A stretch of DNA of 6,348 bases from the NCBI GenBank assembly GCA_046759145.1, contig JBHIBR010000114.1, positions 1 through 6,348 on the forward strand, given 5' to 3'. Made by a program: the position numbers and the translations under genes. The first letter of the stretch is position 1; each line of letters begins with the position of its first letter. The notes under the pieces are model-generated. The model searched no databases. It saw only the letters and a program-made list of their open reading frames with translations, and was not told the DNA's origin. Below are positions 1-6,348 of this stretch, piece by piece. The DNA comes from JBHIBR01 sp046759145 [NCBI: Nitrospinota bacterium] (GTDB lineage Bacteria > UBA8248).

Positions 1-938
1 AGGCTCCCCCGGATGCGGATGCCCGAGGCGAAGGCGTGGCCCCCGCCGCCGAAGCGCATGGCGAGGCCGCTCACCGGGATGCGCCCCTTGGAGCGGAGGC
101 TCACCCGCACGCGCCCGTCCTCCAGCTCGAGGAAGTAGACCACCACCTCCACCTCCTCGATGACCCGGGGCTCGTCCACGAAGCGGTCGGTCTCGGGGGG
201 GGTGACGCCGTGGCGGGCGAGCGCCTCCCGGGTGATGGCGAACCAGGCCAGCTTCCCCCCACACTCCAGGTGGAGGGAGCTCATCGTCTCCCCCAGGAGC
301 CGGAAGCGGCCGGTGCTCCCCCGCTCGTACACCTCGCGGAAGACCCGCACCGGGTCCGCCCCCGCCTCGACCAGCTCGGCGGCGGCGCGCAGCGCCCTCG
401 CGTTGGTGTTCGAGAAGCGGAACTGGCCCGTGTCGGTGGCGATGGCGGCGTAGAGAGCCTCGGCGAGCCGGGGGTCCCGGGTCCCTTCCCCGAAGGAGCG
501 CAGGAGGGCCAGCACCATCTCCCCTGTGGAGGAGGCTTCCGGGTCCACCACGCGGATGTCCCCGAAGCTCTCCTCGGCGGGGTGGTGGTCGATGCACACG
601 AGAGGGGCCCCCGAGGCGAGCACCGCCTGCCGCAACCGCCCCAGGCGCTCGGCCTTCCCGGTGTCGAGGACGATGACCAGGTCCACCCCGCGGAGCTGCG
701 CCGCAGGGGCTTCGGGCTGGGAGACCACCCCGTCGGGGTCCAGGAAGCGGTAGTGGGGCGGAAGCTCCCCGTCGTTCACCACCCGGACGCGCTTTCCCCG
801 GCTCTCGAGGAAGTAGCGGAGCGCCATCTCGGAGCCGGCACCGTCGCCGTCGGGGTTCACGTGGGTGGTGAGGAGGATCTCGCGGCTCTGCCCAATGAGG
901 CGCCGCACGACAGCCCAGTGGTCAACGGCCTTGGTCAT
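1..938 (-). CDS. nrnA: DHH/DHHA1 phosphoesterase, NrnA-like oligoribonuclease / pAp phosphatase (3' end cut by window)
   Basis: Translating the minus strand from the ATG at 938-936 gives 312 residues before the frame leaves the window, with no stop. The family is usually about 310-330 residues, so only the last few are missing. The N-terminal DHH domain shows ILLTTHVNPDGDGAGSE at residues 21-37 (His26, Asp30, Asp32 as metal ligands), LDTG at 91-94 (Asp92), the signature IDHHP at 116-120, VVDPEASSTGEM at 130-141 and ATDTGQFRFSNT with Asp169. The C-terminal DHHA1 domain ends in GGGGHAFASG from residue 297. Family knowledge: these Mn-dependent cytoplasmic enzymes degrade 2-5 nt RNAs and dephosphorylate 3'-phosphoadenosine 5'-phosphate. 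All metal ligands expected are present, so it should be active. It is the last visible gene of the trxB-nuoI-pncB block, 29 nt after the preceding stop. The nearest Shine-Dalgarno (GAGGGG, 11 nt before ATG) lies inside hairpin-forming sequence, suggesting translational coupling. The alternative is another DHH subfamily member, but the motif set fits NrnA well. Confidence 0.9.
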   Translation of the reverse strand, partial: MTKAVDHWAVVRRLIGQSREILLTTHVNPDGDGAGSEMALRYFLESRGKRVRVVNDGELPPHYRFLDPDGVVSQPEAPAAQLRGVDLVIVLDTGKAERLGRLRQAVLASGAPLVCIDHHPAEESFGDIRVVDPEASSTGEMVLALLRSFGEGTRDPRLAEALYAAIATDTGQFRFSNTNARALRAAAELVEAGADPVRVFREVYERGSTGRFRLLGETMSSLHLECGGKLAWFAITREALARHGVTPPETDRFVDEPRVIEEVEVVVYFLELEDGRVRVSLRSKGRIPVSGLAMRFGGGGHAFASGIRIRGS

Positions 939-939
939 C

Positions 940-963
940 GGGGTGGAGACCCCTCAGGAGGGG
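940..963 (-). promoter_or_regulatory. Two overlapping, mutually exclusive hairpins over the nrnA ribosome binding site
   Basis: On the minus strand the pncB-nrnA gap contains CCCCTCCTGAGGGG (963-950; 5-bp stem, 4-nt loop) and, sharing its GGGG arm, GGGGTCTCCACCCC (953-940; 5-bp stem, 4-nt loop). The second ends one base before the nrnA ATG. Either fold hides GAGGGG, the only Shine-Dalgarno-like sequence. Neither is followed by a T run, so this is not an intrinsic terminator. The stems are short, and chance is possible at this base composition. Confidence 0.35.
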
Positions 964-967
964 GCGC

Positions 968-2158
968 TCACCGGGAGAGGTCCAGCTCCAGGCGGGCTAG
1001 TTGGGAGAGGACAAACTCGCGCACCTGATGCGCCGAGGGGAGCTCGCGGAGCAGCTCTCCTTCCGCCAGGAAGGGCACCAGCAACTCCTCCATCGCCCCC
1101 CCGCACCGCTCGCACAGACCCCAGGGCCTGTCGGAGGGGATGAGGAGGTCCGCCGCGCAGTCCCGGCAGCGCAGCAGCCGCTTCGCTCCCGAGAGCTTGC
1201 CCCGCTTGCTGATGGCCTTCCCCTCCACCTCCACGATGTCCATGGCGAAGTCCACGGAGCCGGCCGAGCTGATGGAGGTGCCCACGCCGTAGCCGTCGGC
1301 CACCTCGTTGAGGAAGGCGATCTGGTGCTCGTCGATGCCGCCGCTCACAAAGATCTTGACGTTCGAGTGGCCCGCGCGGTCGAGCTCCCAGCGCACCTCC
1401 CGCAGGATCTGACGGAAATCCCCCCGCCGGGAGCCGGGGGTGTCCAGGCGCACCGCGAAGAGGCGGTCGCCCAGCGCCTCGGCCGCCGCCAGGGCCTCGA
1501 ACTTCTCGTCGCCGAAGGTGTCCACCAGCGCCACCCGCTTCACGTCGGAGGGGATGACCTCGTCGAAGGCCCGCACCGCGTCCACCACCCCTCCCATGAG
1601 GATCACCAGGGCGTGGGGGATGGTGCCCGTCGGGGGGAGGCCGATGAGCTCGCTGCTCTTCACCACCGCCACCCCGTCGCAGCCGCCCACGTAGGCGTTG
1701 CGCTCGATCATGGGCGCCAGGGTGGGGTGCACCCGCCGCGCCCCGAAGCTGACCACCAGCCGCTCGCCCGCCGCCTTCTTGCAACGGGCCGCCTTGGTGG
1801 CCACGGCCGAGGCCTGGCAGAGGCAGCCCAGCAGCGCCGTCTCCAGCACCCCGAAGTCGTTGTACACCCCCTCCACCTCGAGCACGGGCTGCCCGGGGTA
1901 GAAGACCGTCCCCTCGGCCACCGCCCGCACGTTAACCGGCCGCCCCTGCAGGAGGGCCGCGCACTCCTCCAGCCCCGCGAACACAGTCCAGGGCCAGGGT
2001 ACGGACTTGACGATGAACTCGGCCCGCACCCGCTTGCGGACCCCCTTGGCCTCGAGGATCCGGTGGCTGCGCTCGAAATACACGTCGGTCACCTTGCCCG
2101 TCCGCACCTCCTCGGGCGTGGCGACCTGCAGCTCGAGCGTTTTAACCTTGGGGTTCAT
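968..2158 (-). CDS. pncB: Nicotinate phosphoribosyltransferase, archaeal-type with C-terminal zinc-knuckle
   Basis: This 396-residue protein makes nicotinate mononucleotide from nicotinate and PRPP with ATP hydrolysis, the entry step of Preiss-Handler NAD salvage in the cytoplasm. Visible motifs, in order: GKVTDVYFER (21-30) at the substrate-binding N-terminal domain, SFGARRVHP (137-145), TGTIPHAL (177-184) where His182 is the likely phosphorylated catalytic histidine, the PRPP/phosphate-binding VRLDTPGSRRGDF (236-248), FVSGGIDE (270-277) and YGVGTSI (290-296). The C-terminus carries C-x2-C-x14-C-x2-C (Cys331, 334, 349, 352). This matches the zinc-knuckle domain I recall from the Thermoplasma enzyme and is absent from the E. 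coli-type PncB. The short length also fits that branch. The ATG at 2158 is the first start after the upstream stop, but no Shine-Dalgarno precedes it: the preceding bases are TTCCTCC. Translation may depend on ribosomes finishing nuoI 40 nt upstream. The product call is strong; the gene symbol is by function, and some annotators would use pncB2. Confidence 0.92.
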   Translation of the reverse strand: MNPKVKTLELQVATPEEVRTGKVTDVYFERSHRILEAKGVRKRVRAEFIVKSVPWPWTVFAGLEECAALLQGRPVNVRAVAEGTVFYPGQPVLEVEGVYNDFGVLETALLGCLCQASAVATKAARCKKAAGERLVVSFGARRVHPTLAPMIERNAYVGGCDGVAVVKSSELIGLPPTGTIPHALVILMGGVVDAVRAFDEVIPSDVKRVALVDTFGDEKFEALAAAEALGDRLFAVRLDTPGSRRGDFRQILREVRWELDRAGHSNVKIFVSGGIDEHQIAFLNEVADGYGVGTSISSAGSVDFAMDIVEVEGKAISKRGKLSGAKRLLRCRDCAADLLIPSDRPWGLCERCGGAMEELLVPFLAEGELLRELPSAHQVREFVLSQLARLELDLSR

Positions 2159-2198
2159 GGAGGAACCGACCCGGGGACGGGCGCAGGGCCGCGAACCC

Positions 2199-2741
2199 TC
2201 AGGAGGCCGCCCGGCCCGCGGCAGCCGCCTGCGCTTCCTTGGCCATCCGGCGCAGCCCCACCAGCTTGCCCCAGGGACGAGGCCCGGCGTAGCCCACCTC
2301 CTTCTCCCACACGTCGTAGAGCTTCTCCTTGCTGAAGATGAGGTCTTCGCGGTGGTAGCCCGGGGTCTCGTACTGGTGGGTGTGGACGATGGACTTGGGC
2401 TTGGTGGGGCAGGCCTCCACGCACAGGCCGCAGAACATGCAGCGCATGTAGTCGATGTAGAACTCCTTGGCGTACATCTCCCGCCCCTTGCCCTCGACCA
2501 CGATGGTGATGCAGTCCACCGGACAGGCCTTCTCGCAGTTCAGGCAGCCGATGCAGTTCTCCTCGCCCGTCCTGAAGTCGCGGGTGAGCCCCAGGAAGCC
2601 CCGGTAGCGCTCGGGGGGGACCCAGCGCTCGGTGGGGTACTGGAGGGTGATGGGGCGCTTGAAGAGATGGGCGAAAGTCCGGGACAGGCCCTTCAGGAGG
2701 TCCACCAGGAAAACCTGTTTCAGCAGCTCGTATGCGCTCAT
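2199..2741 (-). CDS. nuoI: NADH-quinone oxidoreductase subunit I (NuoI), 2x[4Fe-4S]
   Basis: This 180-residue protein has the normal length and architecture of NuoI, the peripheral-arm subunit of respiratory complex I that carries clusters N6a and N6b toward the quinone site. An N-terminal amphipathic segment (about residues 1-25) precedes the family-typical HLFKRPITLQYP (26-36 region) and RYRG. Two ferredoxin motifs follow: CIGCLNCEKACP (Cys63, 66, 69, 73) and CMFCGLCVEACP (Cys101, 104, 107, 111). The tail HREDLIFSKEKL (130-141) matches the conserved NuoI YDREDLIYDKE-like segment. All eight cluster cysteines are present. The open frame extends further upstream into trxB, but ATG 2741 is chosen because it has GGAGG 5 nt ahead and gives a standard N-terminus. 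The C-terminus is Ala-rich. It lies 32 nt after trxB and 40 nt before pncB. No other nuo gene is in the window, so it is an orphan copy here. It may serve a complex I whose other genes lie elsewhere, or act as a dedicated electron carrier. Confidence 0.93.
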   Translation of the reverse strand: MSAYELLKQVFLVDLLKGLSRTFAHLFKRPITLQYPTERWVPPERYRGFLGLTRDFRTGEENCIGCLNCEKACPVDCITIVVEGKGREMYAKEFYIDYMRCMFCGLCVEACPTKPKSIVHTHQYETPGYHREDLIFSKEKLYDVWEKEVGYAGPRPWGKLVGLRRMAKEAQAAAAGRAAS

Positions 2742-2773
2742 GGCCCCCTCCGGCCAGGCCGCCCCGGAGCCGC

Positions 2774-3736
2774 CTAGCGGGCTGCCCTGGCCTCGGCCTT
2801 GCGGGCCTCCTCCTGGGCCTCCAGGTATTTCTGCGCTGCCACCGCGGCGGTGGTGGCGTCGCCCACCGCGTTGGTGATCTGGCGGATGAGCTGGCTGCGG
2901 CAATCCCCGGCGGTGAAGATGCCCGGGATGGAGGTCTGCATGTTCTCGTCCGTGATGAGGAACCCCCCTCCGTCCTTCTCGATGGGGTCCCGGAACACGT
3001 GGGTGTTGGGGACGAAGCCGATGAAGATGAAGAGGCCCCCCGTCTCCAGCTCCCATCGCTCGCCCGTCTTGACGTTGCGAATCCGGACCCGCTTGAGCCC
3101 CTCCCCGTCGCCCAGCGCCTCCTCCACCACGCTCCCCAGGATGAGCTCCGCCTTGGGGCTCGCCCGGAGCCGGTCCACCAGGATGGGCTGGGCCCGGAAC
3201 TTGTCCCTTCGGTGCACGAGGTAGAGCTTGCTTCCGTAACGGGTGAGGAAGTGGCCCTCCTCCACCGCCGCGTTGCCCCCGCCCACGACGGTGATGACCT
3301 CATCCTGGAAGAAGGCCCCGTCGCACAGGGCGCAGTAGGAAACCCCCTTGCCCGCGAACTCCTCCTCGCCCGGGATGCCCAGCTTGCGGGGGTGGCCGCC
3401 GGCGCAGTAGATGAGGGCCCCGCAGCGGCGCACCCCCATGTCGGTGACCACCACGACGTCCCCGCCCTCCTTGTAGACCTCCTTGCACTCCTCCAGCTCG
3501 ATGCGGAGGCCGAACTTCCTCGCGTGGTCTTCGAACTTCTTGGCCAACTCGGGCCCCCCGATGAGCTCGAAGCCGGGGTAGTCCTCCACCCACTCGGTGT
3601 TCAGGATCTCCCCCCCCGGCATGAGCTTCTCGTAGAGGATGACGTTGAGTTTGGCCCTCGCACAGTAGAGCCCCGCCGTAAGGCCTGCGGGTCCACCGCC
3701 CACGATGATGACGTCGAAGTCGCGACCCTCGCTCAC
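2774..3736 (-). CDS. trxB: Thioredoxin-disulfide reductase (FAD, NADPH-dependent)
   Basis: This 320-residue low-molecular-weight thioredoxin reductase passes electrons from NADPH through FAD and a redox disulfide to thioredoxin or a related partner in the cytoplasm. Seen in order: the FAD Rossmann motif GGGPAG (13-18), PGGEI (40-44), the active-site CALC (Cys135, Cys138) in YCALCDG, the NADPH-domain GGGNAAVEEG (152-161), HRRDKFRA (175-182), whose arginines bind the NADPH 2'-phosphate, and the FAD-closing FTAGDCR (274-280) with RQITNAVGDATTAA (285-298). The more usual active site is CATC and the usual glycine motif is GGGxSAxEE, so these are mild variants. The presence of HRRxxFR argues against the ferredoxin-dependent flavin type. 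The C-terminal 15 residues are a charged Ala/Glu/Arg/Lys tail. The start is GTG 3736, supported by GAGGAAGG just upstream. It is the first gene of the four-gene block and lies 32 nt before nuoI. The physiological partner is unknown, since no thioredoxin gene is nearby. Confidence 0.93.
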   Translation of the reverse strand: MSEGRDFDVIIVGGGPAGLTAGLYCARAKLNVILYEKLMPGGEILNTEWVEDYPGFELIGGPELAKKFEDHARKFGLRIELEECKEVYKEGGDVVVVTDMGVRRCGALIYCAGGHPRKLGIPGEEEFAGKGVSYCALCDGAFFQDEVITVVGGGNAAVEEGHFLTRYGSKLYLVHRRDKFRAQPILVDRLRASPKAELILGSVVEEALGDGEGLKRVRIRNVKTGERWELETGGLFIFIGFVPNTHVFRDPIEKDGGGFLITDENMQTSIPGIFTAGDCRSQLIRQITNAVGDATTAAVAAQKYLEAQEEARKAEARAAR

Positions 3737-3784
3737 CGAACCTTCCTCAAAGCCTTACCATCTCCGCACACAACTAACATATTC

Positions 3785-3814
3785 ACAATAGCATACCCCC
3801 GCCCCGCCCGCCAA
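3785..3814 (-). promoter_or_regulatory. Candidate sigma70-type promoter for trxB-nuoI-pncB-nrnA
   Basis: On the minus strand, TTGGCG (3814-3809) is followed after 18 nt by TATTGT (3790-3785), preceded by TG-C as an extended -10 (TGnTATTGT). It sits in the only AT-rich patch of the window (about 3755-3795), inside the 88-nt gap before the trxB GTG. Four of six bases match at each box, so this is suggestive only. The 5' leader would be about 40 nt. Confidence 0.4.
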
Positions 3815-3819
3815 GCCCC
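3796..3819 (-). other. Potential G-quadruplex in the trxB promoter region
   Basis: Four G runs on the minus (coding) strand are separated by short loops: GGGG (3819-3816), GGG (3809-3807), GGGG (3805-3802) and GGGGG (3800-3796), with loops of 6, 1 and 1 nt. This fits the G3+N1-7 pattern. It overlaps the proposed -35 box and spacer. Simple GC richness could produce it by chance. Confidence 0.4.
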
Positions 3820-3824
3820 TGCGC

Positions 3825-4736
3825 CTAAAGCGCCCGGTAGGTCTTTCGCATGAGGAGGGCGTCCGCCTCGAGGTTGGGGCTCTCGCAAACCACCACGCCC
3901 TCGACGCCGAAATCCGCCAGGGCCTTGAACAGCTCCTGGTAGTCCATATCCGACTCTTGGAGGTTCAGGTGGTTCTTCTCCCCCCTGGGTCCATACTCGA
4001 TGCCCGCCAGGTGGATGTGCATCCCCTTCAGGGCTCCCTTGCCGAGGGCGCGCTGGATGCGCTCGAGCTGCGAGGCGAACTCGGCGTAGGTGTTGTTGGC
4101 CCCAGCGGTGCGGGCGTGGAGGTGGGAGAAGTCGACGCAGAGACCCACCCCGGGGTCTTTCATCTCCTTGGCCAGGCGCAGCAGCTCCTCCAGGGAGCCG
4201 AACTGGCTGTCTTTGCCGGTGGTCTCGGGGTTGAGGCGCGCCTGGCAGCCCTCCTCCTTGAGGGTGGCGCTGAGGCGGGCCATCTCCTCCTTCAACTGGC
4301 GGTAGGCCTCCTCCCGGCTCAGCTTCTGGTAGAAGGCGGCGTGGAAGGCCACTCCGTCACCCCCGCAAGCGTGGAGCGCCCGCGCGGATTCGAGGACGCG
4401 CTGACGGCTCGCCCCGCGCTTTTCGGGCTCGGCCGAGAGGAGGTTGATGTAGTAGGGCCCGTGGCAGGTGAGGTGGATGTCGAACCCCTGGCTCAGCCGC
4501 CGCACCTCCTCGATGGTCTCGGGCCGGATGCGGACGCCGTAGGTGAACTGCATCTCGTAGCACCCGAGGCCGAGCTCCCTAAGCCGCCGGACGGCCCCCA
4601 GGTGGTCCCGCGGTTTGGCGGTATGCGGGGTGCCTGCCGTCCCAAAGCGCAGGAGCTCTCGCGCGCGGCGCGGCCGGGGGCGCGGGGCGCTCGCCCCCTC
4701 CTCGGGTGCCGCTCTCTTGGGTTGCGCCCTTCCCAC
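3825..4736 (-). CDS. Endonuclease IV-like AP-endonuclease family 2 TIM-barrel protein
   Basis: The 303-residue product belongs to the sugar-phosphate isomerase/endonuclease IV TIM-barrel superfamily and closely resembles archaeal Nfo-like proteins. Such enzymes cleave DNA at abasic sites using up to three zinc ions, though many relatives are uncharacterised. The barrel starts at LLRFGTAGTP (28-37). Candidate metal ligands are His92 in CHGPYYINL, His132 in FHAAFY, Glu171 in NPETTGK, Asp202 and His205 in VDFSHLHART, His240 in GMHIHLAG and Glu285 in CESPNLE, in the order seen in E. coli Nfo. The Asp-x-His pair of the third zinc site is not obvious; Glu253 and His256 are the nearest residues. The GTG start at 4736 has GGGGGGAG 5 nt upstream and a promoter candidate before that. 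It adds a 27-residue Arg/Pro/Ala-rich extension, and no canonical start codon lies between it and the barrel. It sits 51 nt after engB. Family assignment is firm; DNA-repair activity is inferred. Confidence 0.85.
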   Translation of the reverse strand: MGRAQPKRAAPEEGASAPRPRPRRARELLRFGTAGTPHTAKPRDHLGAVRRLRELGLGCYEMQFTYGVRIRPETIEEVRRLSQGFDIHLTCHGPYYINLLSAEPEKRGASRQRVLESARALHACGGDGVAFHAAFYQKLSREEAYRQLKEEMARLSATLKEEGCQARLNPETTGKDSQFGSLEELLRLAKEMKDPGVGLCVDFSHLHARTAGANNTYAEFASQLERIQRALGKGALKGMHIHLAGIEYGPRGEKNHLNLQESDMDYQELFKALADFGVEGVVVCESPNLEADALLMRKTYRAL

Positions 4737-4741
4737 CCTCG

Positions 4742-4749
4742 CTCCCCCC
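4742..4749 (-). promoter_or_regulatory. Ribosome binding site that fixes the endonuclease IV-like start
   Basis: GGGGGGAG on the minus strand lies 5 nt before GTG 4736. It supports the longer N-terminus with the basic extension, since the next conceivable start at the barrel edge would be a CTG. Confidence 0.55.
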
Positions 4750-4764
4750 TCAATGTGGAAGGCA

Positions 4765-4793
4765 ATTCTACGGGCGAGCCGCCCGGCTTACAA
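4765..4793 (-). promoter_or_regulatory. Candidate sigma70-type promoter with palindromic spacer, upstream of the endonuclease IV-like gene
   Basis: On the minus strand, TTGTAA (4793-4788) overlaps the engB stop codon. An exact 17-nt spacer follows, then TAGAAT (4770-4765). Matches to consensus are 4/6 and 5/6. Expected transcription start is near 4758, giving a leader of about 20 nt that contains the ribosome binding site. AT-rich boxes like these are uncommon in this GC-rich window. Confidence 0.5.
4771..4785 (-). repeat. Perfect inverted repeat between engB stop and the downstream gene
   Basis: CGGGCGGCTCGCCCG is a 6-bp perfect inverted repeat with a 3-nt centre, starting 2 nt after the engB TAA. 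It lies wholly inside the spacer of the candidate promoter. As RNA it could form a hairpin at the engB 3' end. The following TAGAATTG is not a T tract, so a classical intrinsic terminator is unlikely. It could instead be an operator. Confidence 0.45.
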
Positions 4794-5420
4794 CCCGCCG
4801 CGCCGCCCTCTCGGCCGTGCCCCCTCCCCGAGCCAGCCTTCGATCACCCGCCAAAGCTCCACCCTCCCCCGGCCCGTCCGCGCCGAGAAGGCGAGCGGCG
4901 CTCCGGCAGCCCAGGGGCGCCCCTCCAGGAGCCCCTCCAGCTCCCGCAGCCTGAGGGCAAGGGCGCCTCCCGAGAGCTTGTCCGACTTGGTTGCGACCGC
5001 CTGCCAGGGGATCGCCCTGTGGTCGAGCCAGGCCAGGAGCTCCCCGTCCATCTCGGTGAGCCCCCTGCGGGCGTCCAGGAGCACCACGATGCCGCGCAGG
5101 CCAGGGTTCGCGCCCAGGTAGCGCTCCACCATCCCCCGCCACCGGGCTCGGACCGCCAGCGGGACCGCCGCGTAGCCATAGCCGGGGAGGTCCGCGAAGT
5201 AGAACGCCGCGTTCACGAGGAAGAAGTGGAGCCGCTGCGTCTTGCCGGGGGCGGCGCTCACCTTGACGAGCCTCTTCCGCCCCAGGAGGCAGTTGATGAG
5301 GGAGGATTTGCCGACGTTGGAGCGGCCCGCGAAGGCAACCTGGGGGAGCCGCCTCTGGGGGTATTCCTCGGGCCTCCCGGCGCTGGCGACGAACTCCGCC
5401 GAGAGGACGCGCACCGGCAC
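4788..5420 (-). CDS. engB: Ribosome-biogenesis GTPase EngB/YihA/YsxC
   Basis: This 210-residue TRAFAC-class GTPase is needed for large ribosomal subunit maturation in many bacteria. Every G motif is visible: G1 GRSNVGKSS (32-40), G2 Thr61 in PGKTQ, G3 DLPGYGYA (77-84), G4 TKSD (144-147) and G5 SAR (179-181). FAGRSNVGKSSLIN and FFLVN are EngB hallmarks. The length is normal (about 195-215). The GTG start at 5420 is chosen because it leaves a 20-30 residue N-terminus before G1, as usual; a second GTG two codons later is equally possible. The ribosome binding site is weak (GGGG, 5 nt away). It begins 13 nt after the DUF1015 stop, so the two genes are probably co-transcribed. The C-terminal tail is short and basic (ARPRGRRGGL), which would suit rRNA contact. 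No key residue is missing. Confidence 0.96.
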   Translation of the reverse strand: MPVRVLSAEFVASAGRPEEYPQRRLPQVAFAGRSNVGKSSLINCLLGRKRLVKVSAAPGKTQRLHFFLVNAAFYFADLPGYGYAAVPLAVRARWRGMVERYLGANPGLRGIVVLLDARRGLTEMDGELLAWLDHRAIPWQAVATKSDKLSGGALALRLRELEGLLEGRPWAAGAPLAFSARTGRGRVELWRVIEGWLGEGARPRGRRGGL

Positions 5421-5433
5421 GAAAACCCCGGCC

Positions 5434-6348
<915 letters not shown>

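Noticed and set aside
36-1028. 330-codon open frame on the plus strand
   Set aside because: It is exactly antisense to nrnA, which shows complete DHH and DHHA1 motifs. The translation is His/Gly/Pro/Glu-rich with no recognisable domain, typical of a GC-rich antisense shadow.
1001-2335. 444-codon open frame on the plus strand
   Set aside because: It is antisense to the nicotinate phosphoribosyltransferase, with low-complexity composition and no motif.
2199-2820. Similar Ala/Glu/Lys/Arg-rich C-terminal tails of TrxB and NuoI as an interaction pair
   Set aside because: Such tails are common in GC-rich genomes, and the similarity is only compositional.
2155-3303. 382-codon minus-strand frame overlapping trxB and nuoI
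   Set aside because: It is out of frame with both recognised proteins, and its translation is low-complexity Arg/Ser/Pro.
3306-3736. Ferredoxin-dependent flavin thioredoxin reductase, which would neatly explain the nuoI neighbour
   Set aside because: The protein keeps HRRDKFRA, the NADPH 2'-phosphate-binding motif that ferredoxin-dependent types lack.
2732-3853. 373-codon open frame on the plus strand
   Set aside because: It is antisense to trxB and has no domain. Its stop-free length follows from the codon bias of the real gene.
4771-4785. Intrinsic terminator after engB
   Set aside because: The stem is good, but no T tract follows on the minus strand. The TAGAAT that follows is better read as a -10 box.

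Overview
This is a GC-rich window (by eye about two thirds G+C or more, with G/C-dominated third codon positions). All six or seven kilobases of real coding content lie on the minus strand: seven genes read right to left, with the first and last cut by the window edges. The long open frames on the plus strand (up to 544 codons) are antisense shadows produced by the codon bias. The genes are ordinary bacterial ones (EngB/YihA GTPase, NuoI, thioredoxin reductase, NrnA). Two of the enzymes, the nicotinate phosphoribosyltransferase and the endonuclease IV-like protein, look more like archaeal-type branches of their families. This suits a GC-rich deep-branching bacterium such as an NC10/Rokubacteria/Tectomicrobia- or deltaproteobacteria-like lineage. 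That placement is an inference and is weak.

Layout in transcription order (from the right end). A DUF1015 protein lacking its N-terminus (6348-5434) is followed 13 nt later by the ribosome-assembly GTPase EngB (5420-4788). A 51-nt gap then holds a good sigma70-like promoter candidate, TTGTAA-N17-TAGAAT, with a perfect inverted repeat in its spacer. After it comes an endonuclease IV/AP-endonuclease-family-2 TIM barrel (4736-3825). An 88-nt gap follows, the most AT-rich spot in the window, with a potential G-quadruplex and a weaker promoter candidate. Four tightly spaced genes come next: thioredoxin reductase (3736-2774), the NuoI iron-sulfur subunit (2741-2199), nicotinate phosphoribosyltransferase (2158-968) and the DHH phosphoesterase NrnA (938 to beyond base 1). 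Their gaps are 32, 40 and 29 nt.

How they may work together. The four-gene block looks like one operon. Its products share a redox and nucleotide-cofactor theme: NADPH-dependent disulfide reduction, an electron-transfer subunit of complex I, NAD precursor salvage, and turnover of short RNAs or pAp. The most unusual point is that nuoI stands apart from other nuo genes and next to trxB. The first three genes are translation- and DNA-maintenance-related or unassigned. No mobile elements, tRNAs, rRNAs, CRISPR arrays or phage genes were seen. The window reads as chromosomal core with an uncommon gene order, and I do not see clear evidence of an undescribed multi-gene system.
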